Source of the DNA: Pycnococcus provasolii
Taxonomy: Eukaryota > Chlorophyta > Pseudoscourfieldiophyceae > Pseudoscourfieldiales > Pycnococcaceae
Length of the DNA stretch: 64,000 nucleotides
Reading direction: 5' to 3'
Assembly: GCA_938743325.2 (NCBI GenBank)
Contig: OW568893.1
Coordinates: 476,512 to 540,511 of the forward strand
The first letter of the stretch is position 1. Each line of letters starts with the position of its first letter. Positions 9,145-19,213 of the stretch are shown in pieces. The notes under the pieces were generated by a model that was not told the DNA's origin, ran no database searches, and saw only the letters and a program-made list of their open reading frames with translations. Made by a program: the position numbers and the translations under genes.

Positions 9145-9190
9145 CACCAACACCACGACCACCATCAATACGCGTGTGCGAACGCCCCAT
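8506..9190 (-). CDS. SANT/trihelix-like DNA-binding protein, 3' end disrupted
   Basis: Starting at the ATG at 9190 (MGRSHTRIDGG), the protein has a Gly-Arg repeat coded by a GACCAC hexamer microsatellite, then a region of ~110 residues that resembles Myb/SANT or NAM-associated domains: RRRWTQCEVCALVHAGVNV, KMSDFYRRAVDNMV, RTCGLWARYRKVDR and VFWAKFWATKGSGETK, with the spaced tryptophans typical of the fold. An Asn/His/Thr-rich stretch and a poly-Ala run follow. At ~8505 the frame passes into retroelement sequence, so the natural C terminus has been lost or replaced. Function is unknown; such proteins are transcription factors or are carried by DNA transposons. Confidence 0.45.
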
Positions 9191-10043
9191 GCCCTTAAGG
9201 TGCGTCCATCGCGTCTGATCAAAGCACAAGCGGGGCAACTGCCCACGTGTGTGAGGGTGTGCCGGCCGGCGTCCCCTGCACGCGGACTTGAACGCAGGGG
9301 GTCCCTCCTTGATCTATTTCACGTGACCAAGTGCGGGAAAGGACAGCCGGGAAGGGACACGGGAGGGTGTCCCTTCCCGGCCGCGGGAAAGGACACGGAA
9401 CCCTGTGTCCTTTCCGAAAAATAACAAAAGGACACCAAAATGACACCAACTGGGTGGGTTTTTGTCCCTTCCCGCAGTGAGGGAAGGGACAAAAAATGCA
9501 AAAGGACACCAACTAGGTTCAGCCTAAGTACCGTACTGGTCAGGCATCAGCCTAGACTAGTCTATCATCAGGCCAAGGTTGCATGGCATTGCATTGCATT
9601 GCCATTGCATTGCATTATTGCGATGCTAATGATGCGTTGCTCTCATGCCTCTCCTGAATGATGCGCTCAAAAGCTTTTCTAACCGGAGCTCCTTCGAGAG
9701 TTCCTGATGAGAGTGTAAACTGTAAGGGAGCTCTCATCAGAATAGCCGGCATCACCGCATCACATCACCGCATCACGCACTTGAAGTGAAGGGAAGCCTC
9801 CCTCCTCCTCGTCCGGCAAACGACGGGTCCCACAACCTCCTCCATCAAACGTGCCCTTCAACCTCATCAGTCCCTAGGGGGGCCATTGCACGTATCGTAG
9901 TACTCTCAGTGGCCTGTTGGTTCTGGCGGACGCTCCTCTTCTCCTTCTCTTTTTGTTCGCCATCGTCACTTCTTGGTATCCGTAGCTTGCAACTGTGGAA
10001 TTAAGCCATTAAGAAAGAGTGCTTCACAGTCTCTTCAATTACC
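9191..10043. other. Intergenic with a cluster of perfect hairpins
   Basis: Apart from the three hairpins listed separately, this 850-bp stretch holds a GCATT/ATTGC simple repeat (about 9582-9615), short CATCACCGCATCAC repeats (about 9752-9776) and the promoter of the armadillo gene. No convincing gene. Confidence 0.6.
9347..9495. repeat. Three consecutive perfect inverted repeats sharing a GGGACA/GGACAC core
   Basis: Hairpin 1 (9347-9380) has a 14-bp perfect stem CCGGGAAGGGACAC with a 6-nt loop. Hairpin 2 (9386-9415) has an 11-bp stem GGAAAGGACAC with an 8-nt loop. Hairpin 3 (9459-9495) has a 15-bp stem TTTTTGTCCCTTCCC with a 7-nt loop. Flanking direct repeats AAAAGGACACCAA occur at about 9426 and 9501. 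The origin is unknown; a foldback element or a regulatory RNA structure are both possible. Confidence 0.75.
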
Positions 10044-12098
10044 ATGGGACGCCTTCCGCCGGTGGATAACCGCTCGCCCAAGTCGTCGTCGTCGTCGGCC
10101 GGCAACAAAAATCAAAGGGACGCAAAGGAAGGTGGTGGTGGTGGAGGTGGTGGAGGTGGGGGAGGAGGCTTGTACCTGCCACCCGTCGAGGGAACGCACG
10201 TCATACCGCTCATCGACATGGCGCAGTGGTCAAGCAACCTCGAGGTGAAGCGCGACGCCGTGCTCGGACTTCTCAGCTTGGCGGAGAGCAACCACAACCT
10301 CGAGGTGATGGGAAAGATGGGCGCGCTCACCGCGCTCTCCGACCTCATGTTCCGACCGGAGGCGACGGAGTTCGAGGGAAGTCCCAAGAAGAAAACGACG
10401 CGATTCCGCGTCGTCAAGCCGGGGTACGGGAGCGGGCCGCTGCACGCGGAAATCAGCGCGGCGAGCTTGGCAGGCGAAGACAGCTCGCCAGGACTGGCTG
10501 CCGAGCGAAGCAGAGCATCAATCTCCGCAGAGGCGTCGACGTCGCTCATCCAAAAGGTGCCGTTCAAACCGTCCAAGGGCGACATCAAACTGCAGAGGCT
10601 TGCCGCGAACGCCATCTCCCTGCTCGTCGGACATCCCGCGAACCAGAAGCTCTTCCTCGAGCTCGGGTACCTCGAAAAAACGTGCAAGATCGCACTGTCG
10701 ACGCACAACACGTCCATACGACGCTCCGTGGCTGTCACGCTCCTCAACCTCTCCAAAAATCCAAGCCTGCGCGAGTCGCTATTCGAGCACCCCAAGCTCA
10801 TGGAGGCGCTCGGGCACCTCGCTCTTGCATCCGACGAGCGCACGCGACTCAGCGCGTTCGGCGTGTACAAGCGACTTGCACAGTCGGACGTTAACTCGGA
10901 GAACTGGAGCGAGGAGGAAATCGCGCAGCTGACGCAGTACCTGACGATGAGCCTCGACATTCGGCTGCACATGATGACACTTGACGCGCTGAACGCGCTC
11001 GCGATGAACGAGAAGAACGGCCTCGTGATTGGCGCGCAGCCGGACATTGTCGACAAGCTCGCCAGCTTCCTCGACCTCGAGATGTACAACGACGCCGTGC
11101 GGCTGCTCGCTTCGACGTGCATATCGACCATCTCCAACTACGAGGGCAACCTGCCCTTGCTCGGCGCGTGCGACATGCTCTTCGAGAAGCTGCATCAGAG
11201 CATCGACCACGGCATGCGCGTCGACGACTACGATGCGTGCCGCCTGGACCTCGGCACCATCGCGCACGTCGCCGTGCTGCAGGAGGTGGCGGACAAGCTC
11301 GTGCAGATAGACTTTGTCGAGCACCTCTTCAAGTACGCGATGATTCACAACAAGCCTTGCCGGAAGCACGCCGCTCGCGCGATTCGCCTCATCAACATGA
11401 CGAACGAGGCGTCGGATGTCGCGGTGCTGCGGAACATGGACAAGCTCGCGTACCTGATGTGCAAGGTGAACGACTACGGCGTTCAGATGGACGCGCTGAT
11501 GATGATGGCGAAGCTGTCGGAGGACGAGGAGGTGATCAGCAAGTACCTTCTCAACCACCTCGGCCCGATCGTCAGCAAGATTGAGGACTGGGGCGTCTTG
11601 CCTGACCCTGATCTTGCGGAGGTGGCGACAAAGCTTGCGGCAAACCTTGCGCAGAACAAGGTTGCGAAGATGATGCTGACTACGATCAAGCCGTTGATCA
11701 AGAACCTCGTGGAGGGAATCAAGTCGAAGGATCCGAAGCTTCAGATTCAGTCTGTGCGTTTCGTGACCAACTTGACGGAGGAGGCGGAGGAGGAGGCGAA
11801 GGCGGCGGTGGTGAACGTCGGCGCCATCTGGCGCATGCGCTCCATCTCGAAGGACGCCAACGCGAATGCGATGGTAAAGTCCGCTGTGCAATCGACGCTG
11901 AAGAGCAGCCTGGCTGAGCACACCGCCGCCATTATGATTCAGTCGATTGTTCGCGGCCGCATTCACCGAAAGCGCGCGAAGCGCCGGGAGGAGCGGCTAC
12001 GCCAGCGCGAGGAGGAGCTCAAGAGAAAAGAGGAGGAGGCTGCCATCAAGGCGCGCGAGATTGCGGAGGCGAAGGCAGCGGCGGAGGCGGAAGCTTGA
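10044..12098 (+). CDS. Armadillo-repeat protein with C-terminal IQ motif and coiled coil
   Basis: The ATG at 10044 (ACCATGGGA) gives 684 residues. After a Ser-rich and poly-Gly N terminus (30-42), residues ~50-610 form repeated helical units of armadillo/HEAT type (LQRLAANAISLLVGHPANQK, SVAVTLLNLSKNPSLRE, VRLLASTCISTISNYEGN, HAARAIRLINMTNEASD). Near residue 630 there is an IQ calmodulin-binding motif (AAIMIQSIVRGRIHRKR) running into a highly charged helix (REERLRQREEELKRKEEE). This arrangement is common in scaffold and axonemal proteins, but no specific orthologue is recognised. A 142-residue insert between the first two units (about 95-190) is Ser/Gly-rich and probably disordered. No signal peptide or membrane segment. 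Confidence 0.8.
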   Translation: MGRLPPVDNRSPKSSSSSAGNKNQRDAKEGGGGGGGGGGGGGLYLPPVEGTHVIPLIDMAQWSSNLEVKRDAVLGLLSLAESNHNLEVMGKMGALTALSDLMFRPEATEFEGSPKKKTTRFRVVKPGYGSGPLHAEISAASLAGEDSSPGLAAERSRASISAEASTSLIQKVPFKPSKGDIKLQRLAANAISLLVGHPANQKLFLELGYLEKTCKIALSTHNTSIRRSVAVTLLNLSKNPSLRESLFEHPKLMEALGHLALASDERTRLSAFGVYKRLAQSDVNSENWSEEEIAQLTQYLTMSLDIRLHMMTLDALNALAMNEKNGLVIGAQPDIVDKLASFLDLEMYNDAVRLLASTCISTISNYEGNLPLLGACDMLFEKLHQSIDHGMRVDDYDACRLDLGTIAHVAVLQEVADKLVQIDFVEHLFKYAMIHNKPCRKHAARAIRLINMTNEASDVAVLRNMDKLAYLMCKVNDYGVQMDALMMMAKLSEDEEVISKYLLNHLGPIVSKIEDWGVLPDPDLAEVATKLAANLAQNKVAKMMLTTIKPLIKNLVEGIKSKDPKLQIQSVRFVTNLTEEAEEEAKAAVVNVGAIWRMRSISKDANANAMVKSAVQSTLKSSLAEHTAAIMIQSIVRGRIHRKRAKRREERLRQREEELKRKEEEAAIKAREIAEAKAAAEAEA

Positions 12099-13074
12099 GG
12101 AGAAGAAAGCTTGCCGAGGACAAAAACAAATGAAAAACAAATGAAAAAAAAAAAACAAAGCTTTCCAGAACGCGCTTCCCCACCTCTGCCACAAATAACG
12201 AACACACTACGGGGATAGTCACAGCCCTACCCTTAAAAAGTTCGGGTCTCTTCCGGGGGCGCGCTCCCGGAAAGACACTTCTTGGCGAAGCCCACAGTCG
12301 CAGCCCGAACCACGGCGAGCGCGCACTTGAGACCACCACCCCGGCAGACGGGCGACCCCCAGGGAACCCCTGCCAGCCGGTGGGGGACCACGGCAAACCC
12401 TAGCGCTGCAAGCGCGTACGGACTGCCCTCATTCTCAAGTCCGCAGCACCGCACGAAGTGTGCGCAACCGAGAATCACATACCGCGGAATGCGGTACGCG
12501 CTCCCGTAGAGGCAACACCAACGTGACCTCGAGGGTGCGCGACAAGACAAAAAAAAAAAAAAAAAAAAAAAAACCACCATCCGTCCCTCATTCTCACGCC
12601 CACGCGAGCTGACACACACATTATACACCCACACGCCATCACCACCGCACGTGGCGACCAAGCGCGTCTTCCCACCCCCGCGCACTCGGAACTCCGGTCC
12701 CAACCTGCTTTCCGAGTCCGCGGGGCTTTATGTCCGAGCCTACGGCCAGCTGAGGGTCACACCCGCCCGCTCGCACGCGATTCCGCGCCGGCTTGCCAGC
12801 CGCGGATCGGTGACGACGCGAGGCTTTCGCACTCTGTAATTAATCACCAAACATTCACAACTAACATATGCCCAATTCGAGACACCCAAGTCCCGAAGCA
12901 GATGGACCCGCACACTCGGGGAGAGCCACCCAGGGCTACGACCGAGGACTGCACCCAAGTAGAAACCGCTTCCCGGCCCCGAGGGGGCGCGCCCGCGGCA
13001 AGTTCCCGGCCCGGAACTTGCCCAGGGTTAAGTGGGCACCGCCGACGGTGGTTCACTCGCACCCACACTGAGCG
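12099..13074. other. Gene-free region with a poly(A)-ended segment
   Basis: This 976-bp region shows no believable ORF. It contains a hairpin TTCCGGG...CCCGGAA (about 12250-12272), a run of A at ~12550-12573 that ends a GC-rich segment (possible SINE or processed RNA copy; target duplications not found) and a GC-rich stretch just before the C1q-like gene. The last ~150 bp should include that gene's promoter. Confidence 0.4.
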
Positions 13075-13968
13075 ATGAAGATGAAGGCACTACCATCGAT
13101 CACGTCGTGGGTGATTGCTGCGGCGGTGTGGGCGGCGACCTTGCTGCTCCTTTTGGCGCATCAGTCGCAGCTGCAGGCGGAAGTGCGCGCGGTGCACGCG
13201 GAGGGCACAGAATTGAGGAGACGACTGCTGCTGCTCGAGCGGCCGGACGATGCCGCTCTGGAGGCGGGGAGGCGGCGACAGCTGCTCTCCACGATGTCCG
13301 GCGCAGACGTGCTGACGCACGTCTCAAGCGATGGCTCGGCGCGGCTGAGCATCTCTTCGGACACTGGGGTGGACGTGGAGAGCGTCCAATTCACTGGCGC
13401 AACCATTGGCATTTCCGCAGACACCGATTTGCTCTCGCTCGGGTCTGGCACGCTGACTGTGAATGGAGACATCACTGCAACGGGGAGCTGCTGTGGTTCT
13501 TCATCCACAGCGTTCACGCCACGTGGGTTCTTTGTGAAGAAAGACGGCCATACATATATTACCAATGGTAACAACTGGCAAAACACAGTCGCCGGCTTCA
13601 CAACCACGAACCTCGTCGGTGGCTGGGACTCTGGAAACCTCGACATGAACACCGGCGTCTTCACCGCGCCTGTTGCTGGGTACTACTACGTCAGCGTAAC
13701 CCAGCGCGTTGACCAACATGACTCGAGCAGCGGGTCATATTTTCGGCTCATAATCTCCATCAACGACTCAAACGACTACAACCTTGGCGTCGGCGGGCAG
13801 TACATCGTGGGGAATGGATGGAGTTCGAACTATGAAAGCATCCAAGTCACGAACATTATCAGCCTCTCCGCATCGGACACCATAAGCTTCAAGTTTTCTG
13901 CCTCCTCGGACTCTACATATACCATATATGCAGAGTCACACTACTCGGTGTTCCTGATGCCAACGTGA
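13075..13968 (+). CDS. Type II membrane protein with C-terminal C1q/TNF-like domain
   Basis: A 297-residue protein from the ATG at 13075 (a second ATG lies two codons on). A single hydrophobic helix (ITSWVIAAAVWAATLLLLLA) near the N terminus is followed by a short charged coiled coil (QSQLQAEVRAVHAEGTELRR). A Ser/Thr/Gly-rich stalk leads to a beta-rich domain (~165-297) with C1q hallmarks: GVFTAPVAGYYYVSVTQRV, FRLIISIND, an internal IISLSASDTISFKF strand, and a closing HYSVFLMPT. Residues before the domain (LSLGSGTLTVNGDIT) look like the beta-spiral stalks of phage tail or adhesin proteins. The domain probably trimerises and faces the lumen or cell exterior. Such a protein is unusual in an alga; the ligand is unknown. 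Confidence 0.75.
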   Translation: MKMKALPSITSWVIAAAVWAATLLLLLAHQSQLQAEVRAVHAEGTELRRRLLLLERPDDAALEAGRRRQLLSTMSGADVLTHVSSDGSARLSISSDTGVDVESVQFTGATIGISADTDLLSLGSGTLTVNGDITATGSCCGSSSTAFTPRGFFVKKDGHTYITNGNNWQNTVAGFTTTNLVGGWDSGNLDMNTGVFTAPVAGYYYVSVTQRVDQHDSSSGSYFRLIISINDSNDYNLGVGGQYIVGNGWSSNYESIQVTNIISLSASDTISFKFSASSDSTYTIYAESHYSVFLMPT

Positions 13969-14462
13969 TGAGCTTCTACTAAACCTTCTTAACCTGGTTA
14001 ACCTTCTTCTTAACCTACTAAACCTTCTACGAAACCCTCTACTTCTATGAAACCTTTTATTGTGTAATTTGTTAATCAATTCACGTCTCTTGCCAGTATC
14101 TTTTAAGCGGTGCAATTCATAAAAAAAAATGAAATGAGTAACACTTCAAAGAAAGTGCTTTCTACTCCTTGCTGTCGTTCTTGTTGCCGCGGGCGGGAGT
14201 CGTTGACTCGTTGTTGACGTCCGCGGTCGCCGTGTGTGCTCACTTGAGGCGCGTCACAGGAGACTAAGAAAGTGTGACGCGCCGTCGCAGGAGAGCCCTA
14301 AGAGCCCTAAGTGCAAGCGCCATTCACCTTACTTGGCTAACTTGGGTAAGAAACAGCGTGCGTTCGGGGACGAGCAAGAACATTAGGGGTTTGGGGTTTT
14401 CCGATTTTTGGAAGAATCCACATTTCGAGAGCCTTCCCTTGGAGTAGTACCCAGTTCCATCA
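13969..14462. other. Intergenic with AACCTTCT repeats and Deg promoter motif
   Basis: Just after the C1q-like stop there are about seven imperfect copies of TTAACCTTCT / AAACCTTCTA (13980-14060). Near the other end, AGGGGTTTGGGGTTTT (14385-14400) lies ~65 bp before the Deg protease start and belongs to the recurrent G-rich promoter motif. No gene seen. Confidence 0.6.
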
Positions 14463-15809
14463 ATGATGGCGATGGCGACTTCCAGACGCACCGGTGCTCG
14501 TGCACTGTGCACAAAACAACTGGAGTTTGGTGGTGGTGGGTTAGAAGCTGGTTTAAAAGGTGGTGAGGTCTCGTCTTCGTGCTCCCACTTAGCTGCTGCT
14601 GCTGGTGGTATCACCACCAGTTTTCGCACTGGTCGTTGGTCGTCGCAATCGCAATCAGCAGCATCGGCGGCTTCTGGGATGACGAGTACGGGTTTTGCGG
14701 CGGCCGGGTTAATGGCTGGTGGGTTGGTGGCGACTCTCAACCAAACACCTATCCAAGCAGAAGCGTCGTCGTCGTCGCACAGAAACGTTCCCATTGGTAG
14801 GAACGAGGTGGCGGATGCTGCAGAGGCGGTCGCACCCGCCGTCGTCAACTTGGCGGTTCTCACAAGGACGGGAGGAGGCCTTTTCGGTGTCCGTGGCGGA
14901 CATGATCGCGAGGGCGTCGTCGCCGCCACAGGATCAGGATTCATCATCGACACGAAGGGTGTGTGTGTGACAAACGCTCACGTCGTTCGGGGCGCCGCAT
15001 CCACGAAGCTGCGCGTCACGCTCCACGACGGACGAACGGTCGAGGGACAGGTCGTCGCTGCAGATGCCGCCAGCGACATTGCGGTTGTACAGCTCGACGA
15101 GAAGCGTGCGCCTTACCCGTGCGTCAAGCTCGGCCAGTCTGACAACCTGCGCGCCGGCGAGTGGGTCGTCGCACTTGGCAGCCCACTTCACCTAAGTAAT
15201 ACCGTCACGGTGGGCATCATTTCCAACGTCACGCGGCGTGCGAGCGACCTTGGCATGGGTGGTGCCGCACGTGCGCGCATGGCGTACCTTCAGACGGACG
15301 CCGCGATCAACCAGGGCAACTCTGGCGGCCCGTTGTGCGACCTCGACGGGCGCGTGGTTGGCGTGAACACGATGAAGGCGCTGGGTGCCGACGGCGTTTC
15401 CTTTGCCATACCAATCGACGAGGCGCGTCGCGTAGTCACGCAGCTGCTCGACCACGGGCGTGTTCGCCGACCTTACCTAGGCATGAAGCTGCTTGAGCTA
15501 AATGCAGGCATATGCGAGAGCCTCCGCACGTCGACAGGAACGCCGTTTCCACCGAAGGAATGCGAGCGTGGTGCGGTGCTGCTACCACACGTGCACCCGG
15601 GTGCGCCTGCCGATCGATGCGGCTTGCACAGCGGCGACGTGATTGTTAAGGTGAATGAGAAGGACGTGACGGGCGTTCAGAGCGTGTTGGATCCTCTCGA
15701 ACCTGGCAAGAAGGTACACTTTGAGGTGGTTCGTCGCGACGAAACGACACGCAAGGGATTTGTGCGTCTGTGTGTGGTGGTCCAGGCGGAGGAGATGAGA
15801 GGTGGCTAA
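14463..15809 (+). CDS. Deg/HtrA-type serine protease with one PDZ domain, organelle-targeted
   Basis: The ATG at 14463 gives 448 residues. The N-terminal ~70 residues are Arg/Ser/Ala-rich, followed by a hydrophobic segment (GFAAAGLMAGGLVATL, 77-92) that suggests mitochondrial inner-membrane or thylakoid anchoring, as in HtrA2/Deg14-like proteins. The protease domain has the full S1C triad: H173 (TNAHVV), D205 (ASDIAVVQ) and S287 (GNSGGP). A single PDZ domain (~310-440; YLGMKLLEL, GAVLLPHVHPGAPADRCGLHSGDVIVKVN) completes the protein. Known HtrA proteases assemble as trimers and degrade or refold damaged proteins. The gene converges with the sulfatase gene across 93 bp. The compartment cannot be decided from sequence alone. 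Confidence 0.88.
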   Translation: MMAMATSRRTGARALCTKQLEFGGGGLEAGLKGGEVSSSCSHLAAAAGGITTSFRTGRWSSQSQSAASAASGMTSTGFAAAGLMAGGLVATLNQTPIQAEASSSSHRNVPIGRNEVADAAEAVAPAVVNLAVLTRTGGGLFGVRGGHDREGVVAATGSGFIIDTKGVCVTNAHVVRGAASTKLRVTLHDGRTVEGQVVAADAASDIAVVQLDEKRAPYPCVKLGQSDNLRAGEWVVALGSPLHLSNTVTVGIISNVTRRASDLGMGGAARARMAYLQTDAAINQGNSGGPLCDLDGRVVGVNTMKALGADGVSFAIPIDEARRVVTQLLDHGRVRRPYLGMKLLELNAGICESLRTSTGTPFPPKECERGAVLLPHVHPGAPADRCGLHSGDVIVKVNEKDVTGVQSVLDPLEPGKKVHFEVVRRDETTRKGFVRLCVVVQAEEMRGG

Positions 15810-15902
15810 GACAAAAGGCAAGGGAACATAAAATGAGAATTTGTAAGAATGCTTGTAAAAAGGGCGACGACGACGTTGTCGTTGTCGTCGCGTTGTATCT
15901 AT

Positions 15903-18341
15903 TCATTTCGGTCCCTCCAATACGAACGTGTCGCCAATCGTCGTCGCTTCCGCAACAAGGAATGCAAGCAGACGGCTTGCGGCATACTCGGAAGCAACTG
16001 CCTCAAATTCCTGCATCATTCGCTCATCACCCGTGCTCTTGGCTTGCGTCAACGCTGCCGCCTTCGCATTCACGTTTCGCATCACCGCTCTTTCTCGCGC
16101 AGCTGCAAACGTGCGAAGGAGGTTGAGCGGAAGCTGGTACCTCGCCCTCGTGCTAGCGGATATCTTCACATCATCATACACAAACACCGGATTCATCTCG
16201 TCGGGGTCAAGCTCCATATTGTAGACGGCGTGTGCGTGCGGCCAAGACTCTCGCGTGACAACCACCTTGTACACGCCATCTGTCCCGGCACGCCACTGTA
16301 GACGTTCTTCACGTGGCTGCTGGCGGTGACGAGCTTTCACAACAATCGAAGCGCCATCAGGCATGAGTGCTGCGACGCTGGATGGAAGTTGCTGTTGTTG
16401 TGCTGCTGCTGATTTAGCTTCGTCGTCGTCGTTGCCCGGCGTAATGTTCTCTTCTGCTGTTGCGCCATCATCGTTTGAAGTAGCGGGAAAGAGAGTACGC
16501 CACCATGCAGCTAATCGTTCAACAAACGTTGTTGTTGTCGTCGTCGTCGGCGATGGTGGTGGCAGAGGTGTCTCTTCTTCTGCGCCAACTTCGACAACCT
16601 TTGCCAAGCTAGCACCGTCATCATCCTCGCCGTCGTCATGCTCAATTGTTTCCTTAATCGTCTTGGCGTAGCTGCCACTCGTCGTGTCATCAACACGTCC
16701 CCACACGATTGGACCGCGGCTCGAGCCTTTGATATTTTCGATGCCGTCATCCTCACTCATCAGGTACACAGCCTGTAGCGGCCGGTCGAGGTACGCACGC
16801 ACGCGCGAGGTGCGTTCTTGCGGCGTTGATGAAGAAGTGGGTGGTGGTGACTCAACGTCATTGGCAGACGCAATCCATGTGGACAAGTCGCGCCCTTGAA
16901 GTTGGCGTTGGCTCGTGCCGACGTTCGCAAGCACGTCCGCAGCTGGAGAAAAGTCGTGCGTGAGTCCCATGCGCTCCCATTCAGGCACCCACGATAGACG
17001 CAGCATTGCACAGAGGGTAGGTGCCAGATCTACCGCGGCCATCGCACGTTCGAACGTCGCTCCAGCAGGCAAATATTTCCCTCGCATATAAAGGGGAACA
17101 CGCGAACTCTCGTCCTGTGGTCTGTGCTTGCCCACAAAGCCGTGGCTACCAAGCATGTCGCCGTGATCTGTCGTCCACACAGTAATCGCGTCATTCTTGT
17201 AGTCGCTGCCCCAGATCGCGTCCATGCCTCTCGTCATGCGACCCACCTCCACATCGATCGTCTCGACGAGACCGTAGTAGCCCGCGAGTTTGCGGCGGAA
17301 GTGTGAATTCTTTGCAATTTTCTCAGGAGTATTGCGCCGAGCGCGCGTCGACGCGGGCGGTATGTCACCATCGTACAACCTGTTGCTTTGGCGCCGTTTT
17401 AGATTGGGCAGCACGTCGCCGCGCATGAGAGCGTCAAGAAGATCCTCACCATCCGATGATGGTGGTGCCGCTGCCGCCATCGTGGTGTGGTTGCCCTCTC
17501 CACCGCTGTGACCCCATCGGAATTTCCCGTACGGCGCACAGTAGCTCGTCGGCGGTTCTCGTTCGAAGAGGTCGTACTGCGCATCGCAACCGCCGTTCCA
17601 GTGATGTGGTGGACCATACGATACAGCCAAGAATATCGGCTGCGGGCAAAGACCTCGGTTAACGTTTCGCTGCTGACTTTTTTTGTGAGATTGGAGAATC
17701 TCAAGCGCACGATCCGTGTGCCAAGTAGGTTGGTATTCGCTGATGAGTTTGTTGTCGTGCTTAAAGTTTTTGTAGTTGTGCATGTCCGCATCGGTGTCGA
17801 TGATGATATCCATGCCTGCCGCCTTTGCGTGACGGTGCGTGTCCCAATGACCGTTGCCGAGGTGCCACTTGCCCACCCAGGCCGTTTTGTATCCTGCGCC
17901 ACGAAGCACATGTGCTAGGGTGGCTGTCGTATCGATGCCATCACGCGCGTAGCCTGGAACGGGAAGCGGATGTCGTGCCCGATTTGTCGCCACACCCACG
18001 CTTTGTGGATATCGGCCAGTCAGCATGGATGCGCGATTAGGACTGCATGCAGGAAATGTCGCATAGGCAAACTTCACCTCGACACTTTGGTTTCTGAGGA
18101 TGTCGAGGTTTGGTGTCAGCGCTTGATTCTGCTCGTGGTCTGGCGTGTACGACCACTGATCTGCCATGATCAACACAAGGTTTGATGGGCAGTCTTCTTC
18201 TTTTTGGTTGTTGTTGTTGCTGCTGCTGGTGGTGGATGCTTGCTGCTGCTGCGCGTGAACATCCGTTATCACCAGAATTGCCACTACTGCAAGAACAACA
18301 AGCAGGAAGCGAAGAGTAGAAGTGGAAGAAGCCATCATCAT
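15903..18341 (-). CDS. Secreted sulfatase (alkaline-phosphatase superfamily)
   Basis: The first ATG is at 18341 (MMMASS); the upstream in-frame start would be TTG. The 812-residue protein has a signal or anchor sequence (LRFLLVVLAVVAILVITDVHA), then the sulfatase core. Metal-site residues are in LIMADQW (D61, Q62). The formylglycine motif is C99-S-P-N-R followed by ASMLTGRYP, a match to CxPxR. Further family motifs are TAWVGKWHLG and TTDHGDMLGSHGFVGK. Activity would require a formylglycine-generating enzyme. Long acidic and Thr-rich inserts (about 600-700) are encoded by trinucleotide repeats and have no known function. The substrate is unknown; a cell-wall or environmental sulfated polysaccharide is a reasonable guess for a marine alga. 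Confidence 0.88.
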   Translation of the reverse strand: MMMASSTSTLRFLLVVLAVVAILVITDVHAQQQQASTTSSSNNNNQKEEDCPSNLVLIMADQWSYTPDHEQNQALTPNLDILRNQSVEVKFAYATFPACSPNRASMLTGRYPQSVGVATNRARHPLPVPGYARDGIDTTATLAHVLRGAGYKTAWVGKWHLGNGHWDTHRHAKAAGMDIIIDTDADMHNYKNFKHDNKLISEYQPTWHTDRALEILQSHKKSQQRNVNRGLCPQPIFLAVSYGPPHHWNGGCDAQYDLFEREPPTSYCAPYGKFRWGHSGGEGNHTTMAAAAPPSSDGEDLLDALMRGDVLPNLKRRQSNRLYDGDIPPASTRARRNTPEKIAKNSHFRRKLAGYYGLVETIDVEVGRMTRGMDAIWGSDYKNDAITVWTTDHGDMLGSHGFVGKHRPQDESSRVPLYMRGKYLPAGATFERAMAAVDLAPTLCAMLRLSWVPEWERMGLTHDFSPAADVLANVGTSQRQLQGRDLSTWIASANDVESPPPTSSSTPQERTSRVRAYLDRPLQAVYLMSEDDGIENIKGSSRGPIVWGRVDDTTSGSYAKTIKETIEHDDGEDDDGASLAKVVEVGAEEETPLPPPSPTTTTTTTFVERLAAWWRTLFPATSNDDGATAEENITPGNDDDEAKSAAAQQQQLPSSVAALMPDGASIVVKARHRQQPREERLQWRAGTDGVYKVVVTRESWPHAHAVYNMELDPDEMNPVFVYDDVKISASTRARYQLPLNLLRTFAAARERAVMRNVNAKAAALTQAKSTGDERMMQEFEAVASEYAASRLLAFLVAEATTIGDTFVLEGPK

Positions 18342-18949
18342 GCGATGCGATGGTGGTGGAGGAGAAGTCAAGGAGTCGCCACCAACTTACTAATATTCAC
18401 CACGACGACGACGACGACGACGACGACGGCAAGTAAGTTTTTAAATAGCTGCCCCCGCCGCTCCTCCTCCTCGTCACTCTCAAGTCATCACGCGCGTCTC
18501 AACATTTACTACCTGTGCTCCATTTTGCGTGACCTGTGGTATGAGTGGTGGTTGAAGTTCGAATTGTCCCACGTTCCGCCGCTCGGAAAAATCTGGCGAA
18601 ATCGGGGATACGTCGTTGGTATAATTGCGTTGCGTTGAACTATTCTCCCGGGGCCCCCAACGGCCCCCCTGGGATCCCGGTTGTTGTATGGTGGACAACG
18701 TAGCTGACATCATGACGGCACAAGAGGCACGACTAGGTGAGTTGTTTTGTTGCTGCGCATAGTGAGTTGTATGAGCTTGCCGCGAAAAGCCGAAAACCAG
18801 GCTTCTCCCAAGGGCTCCCAAGTCCCAAGAACCACGCCAAAATGGCCGAGGAATGTGTGAAAGACCATAACAGGTACCACAACTCCATGGTTACTCACAG
18901 CAAAAGCGTAGTAGAAATACTACGATAATGTGGGCAAGGTGTGCCACGA
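18342..18949. other. Intergenic: sulfatase promoter plus unexplained repeat-rich DNA
   Basis: Contains a GAC trinucleotide microsatellite (18402-18430) close to the sulfatase start and a GC-rich block with CCCGGGGCCCCC and GGCCCCCCTGGGATCCC (18648-18680). Reading frames here are short and uncharacteristic. Part of the stretch may belong to the adjacent retroelement. Confidence 0.4.
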
Positions 18950-19213
18950 CGATGGGGGTGCGAGCAGGTACAACAATCTCGCGCGCGGAGCTGCAAGTTG
19001 ACTCGTTGATGGTAACACCAAATACGAGTCGTCTTGGTTTCCACATGATGGATCGCTTACGCGCACGCGCACGCTCACGCAAAAGGACCTGCCAGAAATA
19101 AGAGCGTTCATCAATTTTTTGCTCCGCACGATCGATTGACGTGTCAATCACCATCAATAAAAACGTCTTGATGAATTATTCCACAGTGGGGGGAATATAG
19201 TGGGCTGTCAGTC

